This document shows positions 8,673 to 18,106 of a stretch of DNA of 64,000 nt, piece after piece. Positions within the stretch are counted from its first letter, which is position 1. Each line of letters begins with the position of its first letter. The stretch is taken from positions 533,041-597,040 of the forward strand of contig NC_016481.1 of assembly GCF_000227115.2 (NCBI RefSeq), read 5' to 3'. Both the position numbers and the translations under genes were made by a program. This DNA comes from Naumovozyma dairenensis CBS 421 (lineage: Eukaryota; Ascomycota; Saccharomycetes; Saccharomycetales; Saccharomycetaceae). The notes below the pieces were generated by a model, which made no database searches, had not been told where the DNA came from, and saw nothing but the letters and a program-made list of their open reading frames with translations.

Positions 8673-10592
8673 TCATAATAAGAAGAATGAAATAAAGGTG
8701 ACGAACATAGTCAACAAACTACTAGATTGTAAACTAGAAGCTAAGCCTTCGAACGCTGAAATGGTTAGCGGAGTGCTGACTTCCAAGGAGAAAGGTTGCA
8801 ATGGTTTTGAAGTAGGAGTAGACATTGTGGATGAATACATATACATAGAAGATGGGGATGAAGTAGTGACTTTGCTATTTGAGGCAACTGGTACACTTGT
8901 GATGGTTGTGGTTTCATTAAACGGACTGCTAGATGGAGAACTTTCAGTTGGAGTTATGTTAGAGACGGTAGTGACAACAGTAGTTTCTTTCAAAGGTGGA
9001 GTATTGCTGGATGTCGTTGATGATAATGATAATGACTGAACGGTATTAGTAGATGGAAATGAAGCTGTATTCCCTGTTTCTGTACATCCGCCTGAACAAG
9101 ATGTCAATATAGAAGTTGTTGTGTTGGAATATGTCTTGGTGATGATAGTATTTGGAAAGACAGTCGTAGGGGATGGAGTTTCGACATGGATGATGACCTC
9201 TGGAGTGGAAATACTGCCGGTACCAATAGTGAATGTAGTATCGGTAGAGTAGGTAGTAGTAAAAGACCAGTCCAACCAGTAGTAGTGGTAGTAGTGGTGG
9301 CAACGCTGGTGCTTGGTGTTTCGACATGGATGATGACCTCTGGAGTGGAAATACTGTCGGTACCAATAGTGAATGTAGTGTCGGTAGAGTAGGTAGTAGT
9401 AAAAGAACCAGTCCAACCAGTAGTAGTGGTAGTAGTGGTGGCAACGCTGGTGCTTGGTGTTTCGACATGGATGATGACCTCTGGAGTGGAAATACTGTCG
9501 GTACCAATAGTGAATGTAGTATCGGTAGAGTAGGTAGTAGTAAAAGAACCAGTCCAACCAGTAGTAGTGGTAGTGGTGGTGGCAGGCATTTGTTTTAGAT
9601 GATGCTAGGGCAGAGGCGGAATTATAACCGTCAACAATGATATATTCAGTGGTCGCAGAGTACTCAGTGGTATAAATAGTCGAAGCCACAGTATCACTAC
9701 AAGAATAGGTCAGTTCAATGTATTGGTCTATAGTATTAACACCTTCTTCGAGAGATTGTAGTGCATTAACCCACAACATCTCTCCTGGACTGGCTTGGCC
9801 CATTGTGATCATCAAGTTGCTACCATAACAAACAACATCCGCACTTGCATCTTCGTAATCTTCAGGGAAAAACCAATCGTTGAACTTACTTGATTTATAA
9901 ACTTGAACACTCGAACAATCTACATCGTGACCTGACCCATTTGTATCAAAATTAATATTTTCGGTACCTCCAAGTAAATAACCATTTGGACATTTCATTG
10001 CTAAATAATAGTTTTCTAGACTATCTTTAGTTGTGGAACGAGCCATAGAATAAGACCCAAGAGGAAATGAAGCGGCATCAAATGTTATAGGGGCAGATAA
10101 GTCATTCATTAATGGAACATCCATAGTACCAGATTTAAAGTAGGCGGCATTCGCTAATTCATATTGGTATGCAGAATCACCACTACTGAAACTTAAACCA
10201 ATGTCGATAGAACCTGAGATTGAAGAATAGGACGACAGATCTGTTGAAGCCGTACAAGTTAAAATTGAAGCTTCTTTGTCATAGGATGCTTGTTGCAAGG
10301 CCGTACACTGGAAAGCCTTGGTCCCATCATTTAAAGAGACATCGTAATATTTGCTATTATCGGAGAATTTAATACGATAGACATATGGCATAGATATACT
10401 GAACTCGTCCCCTTTGATAATAGATGACGAATCTGGGATAGAGAAATCAAACTTAGCGTCCCAGCCTTCATTTGGATAATGTACAGACGACAATGCACTG
10501 TACTCTAGATTTGAATATTGAATATTTGAAATTTCTTTTGAAGAAGTTAAAGTTAATATACTTAACCACAACAATATAGCGGATTGTAGCAT
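8673..10592 (-). CDS. SAG1: Alpha-agglutinin, GPI-anchored mating adhesin, with an internally frameshifted stalk
   Basis: A 639-residue frame (S. cerevisiae Sag1 has 650). Residues 1-18 are a signal peptide. Residues about 20-330 match the immunoglobulin-like binding region of Sag1: FDFSI..SSI..GDEF, CPNGYLLGGTE, DCSSVQVY..S.FNDW.FP and GEMLWVNALQSL. The Ser/Thr-rich tail and final hydrophobic segment (TMFVTFISFFLL) form a GPI signal. Between residues 335 and 442 the frame reads His/Tyr/Trp/Cys-rich sequence because three 47-codon stalk repeats are out of phase. Read one base later they give the expected Thr-rich TGWTGSFTTTYSTDTTFTIG repeat. An extra base near 9590 and a missing base near 9266 open and close this shift. 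Sag1 displays on alpha cells and binds a-agglutinin in mating. The position between NOC3 and CMS1 agrees with YJR004C interleaving with YLR002C/YLR003C. Confidence 0.88.
   Translation of the reverse strand: MLQSAILLWLSILTLTSSKEISNIQYSNLEYSALSSVHYPNEGWDAKFDFSIPDSSSIIKGDEFSISMPYVYRIKFSDNSKYYDVSLNDGTKAFQCTALQQASYDKEASILTCTASTDLSSYSSISGSIDIGLSFSSGDSAYQYELANAAYFKSGTMDVPLMNDLSAPITFDAASFPLGSYSMARSTTKDSLENYYLAMKCPNGYLLGGTENINFDTNGSGHDVDCSSVQVYKSSKFNDWFFPEDYEDASADVVCYGSNLMITMGQASPGEMLWVNALQSLEEGVNTIDQYIELTYSCSDTVASTIYTTEYSATTEYIIVDGYNSASALASSKTNACHHHYHYYWLDWFFYYYLLYRYYIHYWYRQYFHSRGHHPCRNTKHQRCHHYYHYYWLDWFFYYYLLYRHYIHYWYRQYFHSRGHHPCRNTKHQRCHHYYHYYWLDWSFTTTYSTDTTFTIGTGSISTPEVIIHVETPSPTTVFPNTIITKTYSNTTTSILTSCSGGCTETGNTASFPSTNTVQSLSLSSTTSSNTPPLKETTVVTTVSNITPTESSPSSSPFNETTTITSVPVASNSKVTTSSPSSMYMYSSTMSTPTSKPLQPFSLEVSTPLTISAFEGLASSLQSSSLLTMFVTFISFFLL
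9179..9586 (-). repeat. Three tandem 141-bp stalk repeats of SAG1
   Basis: Units at 9179-9318 (140 bp), 9319-9459 (141 bp) and 9460-9586 (cut at the 5' side of the gene). The unit is 47 codons; the one-base-short unit carries AAAAGACC where the others have AAAAGAACC. The units are almost identical, so recent duplication or gene conversion is likely. The encoded motif resembles Als and Flo adhesin repeats. Confidence 0.9.
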
Positions 10593-12260
10593 TTCTGTCA
10601 GTAGTTGTAAGTAGTTATTTTTGGAGATTCTCTATTCATAGAAACAATGCTCACAAAAAAAATGAAAACTGAAGCATTTTAGAATAGCTCACTTTTATAC
10701 TTCATCAAAAGATAGGGATCCACATGATTTATTGCCATTATCCCTCTTTAAGGCCTCTCCCTATTGGGAAAAATTGATGTATTATGTTAGATGATCAAAC
10801 AATGGGCTCTGTTGTTGGCGTTTCCCAATGATGCATGAAGGAAAAGTTGGATGTAGCTCTTAAGGGACCTTCTTAAATTTGAGGTTTCGAAGTTCTGACA
10901 CACAGAGAAGTTTAATGGCAAATAAGTAATAGGATCTGTAGATTAGCTACGAACTACTAGTTTCAGAAGATGCATAGTACACCTTACCTTTCTCGAAGTT
11001 GATGTGTGTAAATATCTACATCATTTAACGTGTACACTATGAGATCGTCAGAGAACACAGATGTGGGTAGCTATGTGCAGGTAAGGAACCCTGAGGAACC
11101 TAGATACATAGGTATGTGCATTGGTACCGGATAGGCATCAACTAGTTGTTCCGCAAGCAATTGAGACGTTCGTTCTCAGAAAAAGAGGTCAAATACTTTG
11201 ATGATATTGTCAGATCGTCCTGGATTTCATGTCCAGTTTCCTAATTAGGCCAACAATAGGGAACCGCTCAGACAATCTCCAAGAAAGATAAACATAGATG
11301 ATGCAAATAGAACCATCGCTATAAGCAAAGGTCCTTACATAAGAAGGAGAGAGCTTCGAAACGAGCTCTTGAGGAACTTAAAGAACCTTCTATTTGGAAA
11401 CTCATTTCCCAGATTTGGAAACTCATTTCCCAGTTTGTTCAAAGAAAAAGGATGTGGCAAGTTGTAACGCTACTATACTTATGTCGGTAGACTTGAATAT
11501 TATGTCCATAAGGTAGAATACACAATGAGGTTTTACATAAAACCTGTTCTTAGTTATTAGAGACTTCTACGTTCCCAAAGTTTATTAATGGGATGGGACT
11601 CGGCAGATTGAAAATAGCACGTAGAATCATTGTTGCTTCAATTATGTATACGTTCCATTTTCTTAGAATAAGGTTTAAGTAGGGAGTAAACTACATTTAA
11701 TAGTCCTTAATGGGGTGATTGCCACTTCCTCTACAGCATGAGCCTCCCTATTAGAATACGGGATCCTTATTCAGTTAATGCGTAAAACTGCTTTAACATA
11801 TACAAACAAAATATTAGCACTCCATAACTCTAGTAATAATTCATCTATAAGGATAATTCTGATATCATTTCTAACTTGCAGTAGTTGTCTTCTTTTTTAA
11901 CGATGTGATCCGTATATTCGCTATAGATTAATTATGTGACCTCTACGTAGGATATTCTATATACGTCACATAAACTGCGACTAAAAGTGCTTTGAATGAA
12001 AGTCGCGCCTCGAGAATTTTGGACATTTCAAAATGAGTTCGTTCGGATCTGTACTTTTTTTTGGGCTATGGAAATGAATGATAGTAGCTTAATCTCACGG
12101 CAGATGATTTATTAAACAATTTAGAAATATAGAACTAACCAGGTCGATAATTATATGTCGATATGGGCCTATTAAGAGTTTAATTATATTTAACATCCAA
12201 ATAAGGAAATGTTATAATACTATTGTTAACAACGTTTTGTGTATATTTATAATGAATAAT
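10593..12260. other. SAG1 promoter and long intergenic region to CMS1
   Basis: About 1.7 kb without a convincing gene on either strand. A 20-bp tandem duplication (TTTGGAAACTCATTTCCCAG type) occurs at about 11393-11434. No LTR families shared with the rest of the window were found here. In the interleaved ancestral order other genes could once have stood here, but no relic is recognisable. Confidence 0.4.
10758..10779 (-). promoter_or_regulatory. Possible Mcm1/alpha1 element upstream of SAG1
   Basis: Minus strand CATCAAT followed by TTTTTCCCAATAGGG resembles an Mcm1 P-box (CCYAATTNGG type) next to a CATCAAT Q-like sequence of alpha-specific genes, about 170 bp before the start codon. The order of the two parts differs from the classic STE3 site, so this is only a candidate. 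Confidence 0.35.
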
Positions 12261-13136
12261 CTAGTATAACAAAATTTTTACTGAACTTTTCTTCTCCAGA
12301 AATAGTTTCAATACTTTACAAAGAACGGCAGTATTTTCATTTGAAAGGATGGAATTCTTCTTCATATCTAAATAGCTTGCGTCAATTATTATATCTAATT
12401 TATCTTTTCCTTGGAAAAGGACTTCAGTAGCTTCCAATATGTTTAGCATCCTCGTCGGAGTAGCCACGAAGTATTTAAGGTTTTGATTCTTTTTATTCTT
12501 CTTATCTTTAAAAATATTCTCGACAGTTTCTATATCATCTTTTAATTTATTCTTAGCAAATAATTTGATAGCCATTTTGCTTCCACCAACACTTCTACAT
12601 ACGTCAGCCACCCTGAGGTTAGACATAGACAATATAACCGTTTTTGGAGATTTGGAAAATTGAGCCAAAAAAGTTGGGAAATTAACTAGGTTACGATCCA
12701 TTGAATCGAACTTAGCAGTAGAGATAAAGTCAGTCTTCTTAAAATATAAATCGTTTAATTCCAGTGCACTTAGGTCCGGATTCTTCTCACGGATCAAAGT
12801 AGCAAAATATTCGATTATTAACTCAGAGGAACCCAATGGAAGCGATTTCAACTGTTGGATTTGGTAAGCCACTTGTTCTTTCTTTTTTTGATGTAATTTT
12901 GAATTTTTCAATTTTTTCTGACGTTTAGATATATGTTTATCATCTCCATCATCAGTAACATTATTGTCCACATCCTGTGAAGATGGTTCTCTGTCTCTTA
13001 CAGAACTTAATAAGTTTGACTCATCTGCGGCTTTTAATGATCTTTTCTTTTCGTTGAGTATTTCTTCATCTTGAAGTTCGATTTTATCTTCATAATCATA
13101 CAATAGTCCATCGTCTAAATCATCAGGGTTCGACAT
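12261..13136 (-). CDS. CMS1: Cms1, putative helicase-like ribosome-biogenesis factor
   Basis: 291 residues from the ATG at 13136, the same length class as S. cerevisiae Cms1 (YLR003C, 291 aa). An acidic N-terminus is followed by a basic KRQKKLKNSKLHQKKKEQ stretch and a C-terminal RecA-like half with FVATPTRMLNILE and LDIIIDASYLD, which resemble degenerate helicase motifs Ib/II. Cms1 is a component of the 90S/SSU pre-ribosome; catalytic helicase residues are not complete. The frame continues 29 codons upstream to 13223, but those residues (MIILYLILL) do not look native. NOC3 and CMS1 keep the S. cerevisiae order and strand, with SAG1 between them. Confidence 0.92.
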   Translation of the reverse strand: MSNPDDLDDGLLYDYEDKIELQDEEILNEKKRSLKAADESNLLSSVRDREPSSQDVDNNVTDDGDDKHISKRQKKLKNSKLHQKKKEQVAYQIQQLKSLPLGSSELIIEYFATLIREKNPDLSALELNDLYFKKTDFISTAKFDSMDRNLVNFPTFLAQFSKSPKTVILSMSNLRVADVCRSVGGSKMAIKLFAKNKLKDDIETVENIFKDKKNKKNQNLKYFVATPTRMLNILEATEVLFQGKDKLDIIIDASYLDMKKNSILSNENTAVLCKVLKLFLEKKSSVKILLY

Positions 13137-13330
13137 TATAATAAAAGTAGATGTTTGATTATTAGTTATTTTTCTTATCCCAACCAAATATTTGTTCAAT
13201 AGGATCAGATAGAGAATAATCACTTATAAGGGAACATTTATCCTTATACGTAGTTAACGTGTCTTCTGTATGAACGATCAGAAACTCATTCAAAGTGTAG
13301 CCCTTCTCTGCTTACTCGGACTATTTGCGA

Positions 13331-13375
13331 CTCATCGAAGTAACTTTTTAAAATATTTTTCAGGAAAAAATTTTT
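13331..13375 (-). promoter_or_regulatory. PAC and RRPE motifs of the CMS1 promoter
   Basis: CTCATCG at 13331-13337 is the PAC core on the gene strand and AAAAAATTTTT at 13365-13375 is an RRPE, both 195-240 bp upstream of the CMS1 ATG and squeezed between CMS1 and tRNA-Thr. Confidence 0.6.
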
Positions 13376-13405
13376 GGGTTAAAAGAAATTGATATTCAAA
13401 AAAAA

Positions 13406-13478
13406 TGCTTCCAATCGGATTTGAACCGATGATCTCCACATTACTAGTGTGGCGCCTTACCAACTTGGCCATAGAAGC
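13406..13478 (-). tRNA. tRNA-Thr (anticodon AGU)
   Basis: A 73-nt cloverleaf on the minus strand: acceptor GCTTCTA/TGGAAGC with discriminator A, anticodon arm CCACA-CTAGTAA-TGTGG with anticodon AGT, T arm with GGTTCAAATCC. No intron. A run of A on the plus strand (13398-13405) is the Pol III T-tract terminator. A Ty3-like LTR begins 16 bp upstream of the mature 5' end. Confidence 0.97.
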
Positions 13479-13843
13479 TCTTTTTCTTATTTCTGTTGTA
13501 TTGAGGGCTCGGATCAGTGCGGTTTCAGTGGCGAGATACTAAAGTTAAATACTTAATATAAAGACTTGCAGTGGAAGCGACTTCTTAAGTATGCGAGTAT
13601 CTGCTTAATTCAATTATCGTTATTCTTCTTGTCCTATTTAGTATATAATTATAAACATATATAATTATTAAGGACATAGTATTGGGATCTTATTAAGATC
13701 ATCTTACTCGATATTTATACGTTTCTAAAACGTGTTTATTATCGAGGATTCTAGTATACAATTCTGTCGATCAGTTTGGCTTATTCAACTTCATTAGTTA
13801 TTTCCTCAATGGGTAATTTCATGTATTGTGATTGGGTGTGCAT

Positions 13844-13904
13844 CATGTTTCAAGTTAGTTCATGTTTCAAGTTAGTTCAAGTTAGTTCATGTTTCAAGTT
13901 AGTT
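13844..13904 (+). repeat. 17-bp minisatellite inside family A LTR
   Basis: The unit CATGTTTCAAGTTAGTT occurs three times plus a 10-bp partial unit. The same unit is repeated about three times at 52145-52190 in LTR copy A3, so the array is part of the LTR itself with variable copy number. Confidence 0.85.
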
Positions 13905-14028
13905 ATTCTATATCGGATGCGGCACTCGTATACCGAGATGCAATGGTAGGGGAAATCCGGTTATTGATATCGGATAGCGGGTTAATCGAGTTTGACCTAA
14001 AGTAGTGATTTCACAATACCAAAATTTC

Positions 14029-15624
14029 GGTAAATTATGGATCGGGTTATATATTAGAATAGAAACTTCTTAAAAATAGTACTCTTAGGTGATTCCGGTT
14101 AGTTTCTTTATATAGTATAAACAATTGTCGGAATTATATGTATCTGGCACATAGTGTACAGGCACGTGGTTTCGTACAACACGATATATGTTTTCTATAT
14201 AAGAAAAGTTTTATTCCATATGTAAAGTGTACAATATATATATATTACTCTCCTGTAATAGGAGGAGGAGGAGCAATCCTGCAACGAATCTACCTGTAAG
14301 GTCAGATCCTGCAGTCTAAGATGCGTCCAATATATGGTTTAATATGTTATATCTCCTAAGAGACAATATTGCCTCGAATAACAATAACTACTAAAAAGAT
14401 ATAAAATAATTAACTGAAATACTTCTAATTCCAGTCCAACTTTCAGTCCTTTTATAATCTTTGGAAAATAGTTCTTCTACAACTTTTCTTCCTCACGTGT
14501 CTATAACTTTTCTCTCGTCAATAATCTTTCCTACTAGCTACTACTTTCTTTAACACACCTATAATACTTAACTTGGATAATGCTCGAACAATATTCAAGA
14601 TAAAGATACTATTAATATTCTATAGTAAAGGTCTAGACATCCAGTTTGGTACAACGTCTTCTATATCAGACACAAACTACTTACCAGATATGGAAGGAAC
14701 GCGAGTGAGTACTGGCACGACGCGACGCGATTGATGAATACCAAATTACTCAATCAATTCACATGCCAACGATAAAATTATGATCTCGTATTATCTATTC
14801 TACCATCGACAGGAATATAAATAGACCCATAACTCGAAGTATCGATTCTCTTTCTCCTGTTATTATTTTTATATTATTATTTTTATATACATTTTATTTA
14901 CTATTTATTTTTAATAGAGCCGAACTCTTTTACACACATTAAAACGAGGATATTAAATGACTCTTATTATACTTCATATTTAGTAAGACCTTCCTTCCAT
15001 TGACTCTTAGTTAGTTTCTTAACATAATTATGGCTTAGGATAATGTTAATGAAGAAGTAACTTAGTAAGTCAAACAAATTCTAGAAGTTCATCTGATATC
15101 TCGTTGAAGTCATGCATGCATAAAAACAAAAATTCATAATCATGAACACCGCTCCCAAAGTCCTTTCGATTAAGCTCCGCAGAACACTCTAATTACTTGT
15201 ATGTTTGATTAGGAGAGACTAATCCAGAACGTCCGAGTCAACACTCAGCAGAACCACACAACTTAACCGACCCAATACATAACTCTTGTAGGCATGGCCG
15301 GCCGAATCCGTAAACATGGCAGCAATCAAAAACAATCTTAATAATAATAAGATAACACTTACGTCGCATTCGACTTAGTTCAACAAAAGATATTCAATCA
15401 TAATTCAATAAACGTTATACAGCTACAAACATGTATGGTGCATAACGTAGTTCGGGTCATTACTCCGAACCTGGTAAACTTCATAACAATTCATAACTCA
15501 CTTGACTGATCGCAACACATAAATTCTTATCTGTGATTACTCAAATAATAATAAAATAAAACATGCTTCTTTGTGACACTTTGGGCTGTCGCCAAAACTT
15601 CGTTATCCTGGTCGGATATCGTAC
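14029..15624 (+). mobile_element. Non-coding mobile element C, copy 1, inserted in LTR A1
   Basis: Flanked by ATTTC at 14024-14028 and 15625-15629. Starts GGTAAATTATGG and ends GGATATCGTAC, so the ends are short imperfect inverted repeats. Without the nested family-B LTR it is about 1.22 kb. The part 14995-15620 is strongly similar to 52838-53430 (copy C3) and to the complement of 51113-51500 (copy C2), including a GGCCGGCC octamer. No reading frame of note. Class unknown: the 5-bp duplication fits LTR integration, but the termini are not TG..CA. Confidence 0.7.
14581..14955 (+). mobile_element. LTR, family B copy 2, nested in element C
   Basis: Starts TGCTCGAACAATATTC. Highly similar to 3544-3800, and its AT-rich tail with TAACTCGAAG and TTTTACACACATT matches the complement of 3895-4017. 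The element-C sequence resumes to its right at about 14956, so this is the youngest of three nested insertions. The right boundary is approximate. Confidence 0.65.
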
Positions 15625-15641
15625 ATTTCCAGAATACAACA

Positions 15642-16562
15642 GGAATAGAGATTGAACGAAGATCAAATTCTATTATACTTCGATGTTTTAAGATGGGCTG
15701 TTTAATATATAACTATTTATCTATAGAGTAGATTAATATCTGTACTTTTTGCACCGTATTATTGAAACTAATTGCGAAAAATATATTACTACTTTTTGCA
15801 TCTCTATTGTAAAATTCCCTTGCTGTTTAGTTTACGGCGAAATAACCTATACCAAATAGAAAAATGTTCTACATAGCCTGGCTAAAAGTGACCAGAACCT
15901 AAAGAATTAGATCTGAAAGACCATTTTTTAACTTATTATTTATTTTTCGTTTACCGAACTCATTGAATTCTTTTAGATTGGTAAGTATTGAACTTGTAAA
16001 CTATTGGTTAGAAAACAAAAACTTTCAAGAACACATTTTATATATGGGAAGCCTATATTAAGATCATTTTAAACCAGATACTGGCATACAAATGGGTTAT
16101 TTGGAAGGAATAATTAGTCCATAGAAGGTGTCATTGTAATTCTCATAAAATACCCTTACGCATAGTAAACCGAACAATCGTTTTATTGAGAGAGAAAATA
16201 TATTTTTTATTTAAAAGAATTTTAAGAGAATCTTACGACAATTTTGACAATTAAATCATGGGCAGTATACGTTTTGAATGGGTCTTTAACCTTATAACTA
16301 TACTTAGATAACCTCGATAGATTTTTTATAAGTTTACCCGGTACCCAACAAAAAAGTTGACGCGTATTGTATCGCGAAAAATAATAGAATAGACAATAAC
16401 AACAGCTTTGGTGGAAAAGTATTGCCCTAATGACAGCAGTCTAGCTTAGACTACACTAAAGTCTGATACGATACAGTTTCTCTCTCCATGTTCTCTCATT
16501 GCGACTGACCTTCCTTTTTTAGCAGTTCTATTTAACAAACCAGTCATACTATTGAAAAAAGA
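15642..16562. other. Intergenic region upstream of NSE1
   Basis: AT-rich with no gene or repeat recognised. Its last 200 bp carry the cell-cycle sites listed separately. Confidence 0.4.
16371..16390 (+). promoter_or_regulatory. MCB and SCB sites in the NSE1 promoter
   Basis: ACGCGT at 16371-16376 is an exact MCB (MBF site) and CGCGAAA at 16384-16390 an exact SCB core (CRCGAAA), about 175-190 bp upstream of the NSE1 ATG. Side by side they suggest G1/S-phase transcription. Confidence 0.6.
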
Positions 16563-17612
16563 ATGTCTGTTATTGAACCACAGCAGGTATCTGTAGAGAG
16601 AGCATCCTTAACTAGTGATGAACTTTCGAGATATTTATTGCAATATATTTTATCAGCCAGAGGTGTGTGTCATGAAAATGCGCTAGTGTTAGCTTTGATG
16701 AGATTGAAAGTGGATTCCAACACTATTGACCCACAGTGGACAATATCTGATTGGTTGACTTGTTTGAATGATCATGTTAATAAAATTAACGTTAAATTGA
16801 ACCCGCTAAGTTACAAGATCATTAGAATAAATCATGGTATTGGTAAAAATATTGTTTCTAATAAAAATAGACAGAACTTTGGGCTTTTTGAAACCGCCAC
16901 TACCATGTCTAATAGAAGCGATGTTGACCAAGACGAAAATGGGAATTCTCATGTTATATTACCCGAAAGCAACAGATTCTATCTGTACGTTAATTTGACA
17001 TCAAGTGAACAAACGAAATTAGCCACGAGATTTTCCCAAAAAGAAATAGAATTCGTTAAGTGGGCACTTCAAAAGTTTTGCGAGGAAGGTAATATCGTGA
17101 AGGATATTGGTTCTTTATCCACACCGTCATCGAACTTAATTATATCAGAAGTCCATAGAATAATTACTGGTGCTACTGGGAATAATAATTTACTGCGATG
17201 GAGCAGATACGTATCGTTTACAGTGGGATCTACCCAACTTCTGCAATATGAACATTTTACAGCCATAGAATTAGAGTCCATCTTGATAAAATTATGTGAA
17301 TATAAATGGTTCTACAGAACTTCTCAGGGGGAATACGGTATGGATTTAAGGTGTTTAGCAGAGTTAGAAGATTATTTAGTGTCCACGTTTGGACTATCTA
17401 AATGTCAAAATTGTGATAAGATAGCCGTACAAGGTGTCATTTGTGGGAGTCAACATTGCCTTCCAAGCGATGATCGTAGTCAACTAGGAGAAGTTCCTAC
17501 AGAACTTAGGATATGGCACATCGATTGCTTCCAACATTATATCTCACACGTTAGTAAAGAATGTGATGTATGCCGTCGTTCATTATTAGAAAATGGTGTA
17601 TATATGGTCTAA
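16563..17612 (+). CDS. NSE1: Nse1, RING-like subunit of the Smc5-Smc6 complex
   Basis: 349 residues (S. cerevisiae Nse1 336). The N-terminal two thirds are winged-helix like, with the family segments RYLLQYILSARGVCHENAL and FVKWALQKF. The last about 70 residues form a variant RING: CQNCDK, then spaced Cys residues, WHIDCFQHY and CDVCRR. Nse1 binds Nse3 and gives the Smc5/6 complex ubiquitin-ligase activity in DNA repair and replication-fork handling. The order NSE1-RLP24-TEN1 and all three strands equal YLR007W-YLR009W-YLR010C; PAM18 (YLR008C) is absent between NSE1 and RLP24. Confidence 0.95.
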   Translation: MSVIEPQQVSVERASLTSDELSRYLLQYILSARGVCHENALVLALMRLKVDSNTIDPQWTISDWLTCLNDHVNKINVKLNPLSYKIIRINHGIGKNIVSNKNRQNFGLFETATTMSNRSDVDQDENGNSHVILPESNRFYLYVNLTSSEQTKLATRFSQKEIEFVKWALQKFCEEGNIVKDIGSLSTPSSNLIISEVHRIITGATGNNNLLRWSRYVSFTVGSTQLLQYEHFTAIELESILIKLCEYKWFYRTSQGEYGMDLRCLAELEDYLVSTFGLSKCQNCDKIAVQGVICGSQHCLPSDDRSQLGEVPTELRIWHIDCFQHYISHVSKECDVCRRSLLENGVYMV

Positions 17613-17903
17613 TATGATGCCTTTGGGTGTCTTTTACCGTTACAAGATTAGATAAGGTTATGTATTATACATTATTATAGCGAAAAAGAAAGATAGAACT
17701 CTTTTAAAACCTCATCCTTTTAACTAATCGCTGTCACTCACTACAACTAGTATAATTTTAATGTAATGGCTGATTATGGTTCAAGTTCCTTATAATTCCA
17801 TTTAGTTTTCTTTCAAGAATCATTGGAATCCCAGATGTTGTACATTTTTAACCTGATATTATGTTACCGCTTCTTCGGAAAATTTTTTTCCTTTCGCATT
17901 TCT

Positions 17904-17948
17904 GAAATTTTCCAAAAATTTTCAGAACATTAATGGAGCTCATCTCAT
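17904..17948 (+). promoter_or_regulatory. RRPE and PAC-like motifs of the RLP24 promoter
   Basis: Two RRPE-type sequences (GAAATTTTCC at 17904, AAAAATTTTC at 17914) are followed by AGCTCATCTCAT at 17937-17948, a PAC-like site (GATGAG on the opposite strand). They lie 160-200 bp before the RLP24 ATG. The same AGCTCATCTCA string occurs near the DRS1 start. Confidence 0.6.
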
Positions 17949-18106
17949 TAATTTTTTTTTATTATTTGCAAGAAAAATTAATTAATCTAGTTAATCGATG
18001 CCTGTATAACTTTAGTCAACACTATTTTTGTCTGTTATATCATTTATTATTGTGTTTCTTGATACCAAAATAAACATCTCCATATAATCACATTACACAT
18101 ACAACT

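Larger units (their letters stand above)
13494..15641 (+). mobile_element. Ty3-like solo LTR (family A copy 1), interrupted by two nested elements
   Basis: Starts TGTTGTATTGAG and ends CAGAATACAACA, giving 9-bp terminal inverted repeats TGTTGTATT/AATACAACA like the Ty3 sigma LTR. It starts 16 bp from the mature 5' end of tRNA-Thr, the classic Ty3 integration position. The LTR body is 13494-14028 plus 15630-15641 (about 547 bp without nested DNA). The interrupting unit (14029-15624) is flanked by ATTTC direct repeats. No matching 5-bp duplication flanks the whole LTR (ATTTC on the left, GGAAT on the right), so it may derive from recombination between copies. A 17-bp minisatellite lies inside. 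Confidence 0.75.

Noticed and set aside
9104..9589. A separate minus-strand gene encoding Thr-rich repeats
   Set aside because: It is the stalk-repeat region of SAG1 in its original frame; its ATG lies in the middle of the SAG1 sequence and its end decays into out-of-frame sequence after the 9266 deletion.
9186..9598. Plus-strand Gly/Ser-rich frames opposite the SAG1 repeats
   Set aside because: Antisense shadows of the 141-bp repeats; no promoter or independent protein features.
14500..14512. CTCACGTGTC as a CDEI or Cbf1 site
   Set aside because: Lies inside mobile element C and has no partner elements nearby; an E-box by chance is sufficient explanation.
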